DNA from: Trachelipus rathkii
Lineage: Eukaryota > Arthropoda > Malacostraca > Isopoda > Trachelipodidae
Assembly: GCA_015478945.1 (NCBI GenBank)
Contig: JABUQX010018364.1
Coordinates: forward strand, 42,824-106,823
Reading direction: 5' to 3'
DNA: 64,000 bases
Under the pieces are notes generated by a model. That model did no database searches. It saw only the letters and a program-made list of their open reading frames with translations, and had not been told where the DNA came from. This document shows, one piece after another, positions 61,460 to 64,000 of the stretch (position 1 is the stretch's first letter; each line of letters opens with the position of its first letter). A program made the translations under genes and the position numbers.

Positions 61460-64000
61460 CTAGAATATGTTAATTGGCTGTTGAAGTAACCTCTTCACCA
61501 CAGAGACTATATTTTGCTTGTAAAGTGTAGACTTGTTAATTATCAAACTTATACTACATGTTGTAAATAAAAAATCCCCTTTTTAATTTATATAATCCTT
61601 TTATTAGTCAACGTTGTCTTAAAAATAAAATCTGATTCTCCTCCAGCAATTGATTAACATTTTTATTTAAAAATCATATTTTATTTATGTTTAATTTTTC
61701 CTTACCAATTTTTAAAGTTAATAAGAATTCATCGTTTTTTAGAATAAATTTTACTATTTTTCTCAATTGCTTTTTAGTCGAGATTCATATAATATAAGTT
61801 TTTTACATCTTGAGTCGAAATTCGATATTGAATGAGAAATTATGAGTGAAAATAAGAGAGAGAGAGTGTAGAGAGAGAGAGAGAGAGACGATGATAGAAA
61901 TGATATTAATTAATTATTCAATTAGAGAGAATTAGATGAAAATTTAAATAATAGATATGACAAGTTATTATTAGATTTGATTATTGAAGTTTTGAATGTA
62001 TGAGAGAAGATATGGATATTTATTTTAATTGAATGTGTTATACAACTGAGTCAATTTACTTCTCCTTCACACAGAGCGCTCCGTTGATTATAATATAATA
62101 AATCATAAAATATAAAATACTATTATTATTATGACATTATGCAAATATTATTTTAGATAATCATTTTGAAATTAAAAAATCTTAATATTATATTATTTGG
62201 TAAATAACAGCAAGGTCGATTTAAAATATCTGAATTTTCCTAAAAATTAAGTCAGTATAATAAATTCGAAAAAAATTGTAATTCATGCTAAAAATGTCAT
62301 CATTGTAAATTTGTGATTCCCTAAATTGAAAATTAGGTATTAAATACTTAAATTAAATATAATGTTTATTACATATATTTTATATAAATTAATTTTTAAT
62401 TATCTATATATTGTTCAAACATATTTTACTTATAATACAATTAATATTATACTCATGAGCGCAGCAACACTAAAACCCCTCATTAACAACATCTCTAAAA
62501 TATGATGTGTTATTCAAAGCGTAGCGTATTTTAATTACTTTTATCACTAAATATATAATTTTTCAACAAGTTTTAAAATATACTTTAATTATCATTTAAA
62601 CGCAAATCCTCTACGCCACTTGTAGTTTGATAGGCAGAATTCATATTAGAGCAATTATTATCTATTCTGTTTCTTATGTTGATTGAAATTGACCATCTTT
62701 AATATTAGTTCGAATTATTCTTCTTAATTTCCGATTGAGAATTATATCCAATTCTGTTGTTTGTAAGTCTTGGACCTGCCGTGATTTCAAAAGCCTAATA
62801 ACTAAATAATACATCCTTCCGTCCATCAAAATGGAAGTTGAATTAAAATTGTGCAATAATCGTTCAACTATTTTCTGATTTGAAACGAACAATTCTATTT
62901 AAAAGTGTGATCCATTTAAATAAAGGAATGCTTAAGACTATTTCCCAATGTAATCGACTCGAAGAAAAACATGGGAAAACATGCTTGAAATTGAAAAAAG
63001 GAATGCATGAAGAAACACTGGATGATGAAGAGATATGTGAAGTATTCGTGTCGTATAAATTATCCTAGTATTCAATGTTCGATTGTATCCAATTATTATA
63101 TTTTTTTCATGTATATTAATTATTTATAAATTTGTTTTGTCGAAATTTGTAGAATCTCGTTTATTTTAGTTGCATTGTTAAGATTAATAATTTCTTAATT
63201 AAGTATTAATTGATTATTATCTTTTTGATATCAATCACTATGAGAAATTAGTCATAGTCATTTGAGTTTCGCGACTCATCAGAAAAATGCAAAAATTTTC
63301 TTTTGTATTTATATATAATGCGGAAATGAAGAAATGTGTTAGTTTATATTTACCAGTTGTTTTTCACGTAATTATTATTAATTACTAATTAGTAATTATT
63401 ATATATTATTGGTCCACTAATATTAGATTCTTCCAGAGATCGATGAAAATCTTTTAAATTTCCATATAATATTGACTGAAAATAGAAGTTGTGTAAGAGC
63501 TTATTCTCGGTAGAAAATTAAATTATGGTGTGGTGGAATATAAGTCTCTAATTACAAATGGATTGTTCGTTGTAGAATAATATAAATTGCTTCCATTACA
63601 TAACTGTTTGCATTGTCACTCTATTGAGATTACATTATGAAGGCAAATTCCAAAATTCTATGATATTTCCATGCTATAGTGTGCAAAATACAGCGGACAG
63701 ATTAATTGATAATTTTAAGTACTTTATTCACTAGTATATTGAATTAACTTTTATAAAAGGTAATAATATTTATCATAGTTAGATGTGTAAGATAGCTGAT
63801 TAAAGACTTGTGAGCTGAAGATAATCAGATAAAAAAGATGTATAGTAGGTAATATGATCCCACAATGTCGACATCACGTTTAATTTTTATTATGTGGCAG
63901 ATCTATGTGACGGGATAAATTTTCCATAGATAGCAGAATTATATGGAATTTTAGAATTATTAATTTTATTAGGTCAAGTTTTGTATAATTCTTTGATAGT
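61460..64000. other. AT-rich, no confident gene
   Basis: A (GA)n tract lies at about 61855-61890. Two adjacent open frames, 62674-62892 (-, 72 codons) and 62880-63068 (+, 62 codons), are unrecognised and lack clear splice context. Confidence 0.4.

Noticed and set aside
62674..63068. Two head-to-head open frames (72 and 62 codons)
   Set aside because: No splice context, no recognised similarity and AT-driven composition; kept only as a note.

Overview
This is a window of animal nuclear DNA, most likely from an arthropod and probably a decapod crustacean. That call rests on intron-containing genes with GT/AG splice sites, very high AT content, (AT)n and (AAT)n microsatellites that run from about 100 bp to over 1 kb, and many copies of one non-LTR retrotransposon (LINE). 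No bacterial operons, CRISPR arrays or rRNA genes are visible. Most long open frames are antisense shadows of LINE copies or low-complexity sequence.

The gene-bearing part is about 6.9-17.7 kb. The last two coding exons of a proteasome beta-1 subunit gene (PSMB1) lie on the plus strand at 6989-7143 and 7238-7375. They converge on a minus-strand peptidyl-tRNA hydrolase 2 gene (PTRH2), of which three exons are readable: 16362-16218, 10647-10493 and 7584-7438. The two stop codons are only 62 bp apart and the poly(A) signals cross, so the 3' UTRs overlap. Upstream on the minus strand, 17645-17526 encodes the first half of a COA4-like cytochrome c oxidase assembly factor; its second half was not found.

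The rest of 0-36 kb is mainly mobile DNA. One LINE family (called family 1 here) is present in at least nine copies, several of them inside PSMB1 and PTRH2 introns and often abutting (AAT)n arrays. A second, Jockey/CR1-like LINE occupies 19.9-22.4 kb on the minus strand and has a clear 2A ribosome-skipping motif upstream of its endonuclease. There are two kinds of SINE-like element: one tRNA-headed (35.9 kb), and one sharing its 3' tail with LINE family 1 (10.9 and 14.0 kb). Kilobase-scale AT arrays lie at 17.7-18.8 and 27.2-28.2 kb.

From 36 to 64 kb the sequence is very AT-rich. It contains a diverged direct duplication with units of about 3 kb (37.2-40.2 and 41.0-43.9 kb), a 120-bp tandem array (51.5-52.3 kb), and a scatter of short GC-richer open segments, most with a good splice site at one or both ends, all on the minus strand (44.7, 46.1, 46.8, 47.7, 48.1, 50.4, 57.6, 58.4 and 61.4 kb). 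These look like exons of one or more unrecognised genes. Several stretches (about 28-35 kb and 47-51 kb) carry so many small indels, even inside recognisable LINE copies, that unpolished long-read sequence is a real possibility and would explain broken frames.
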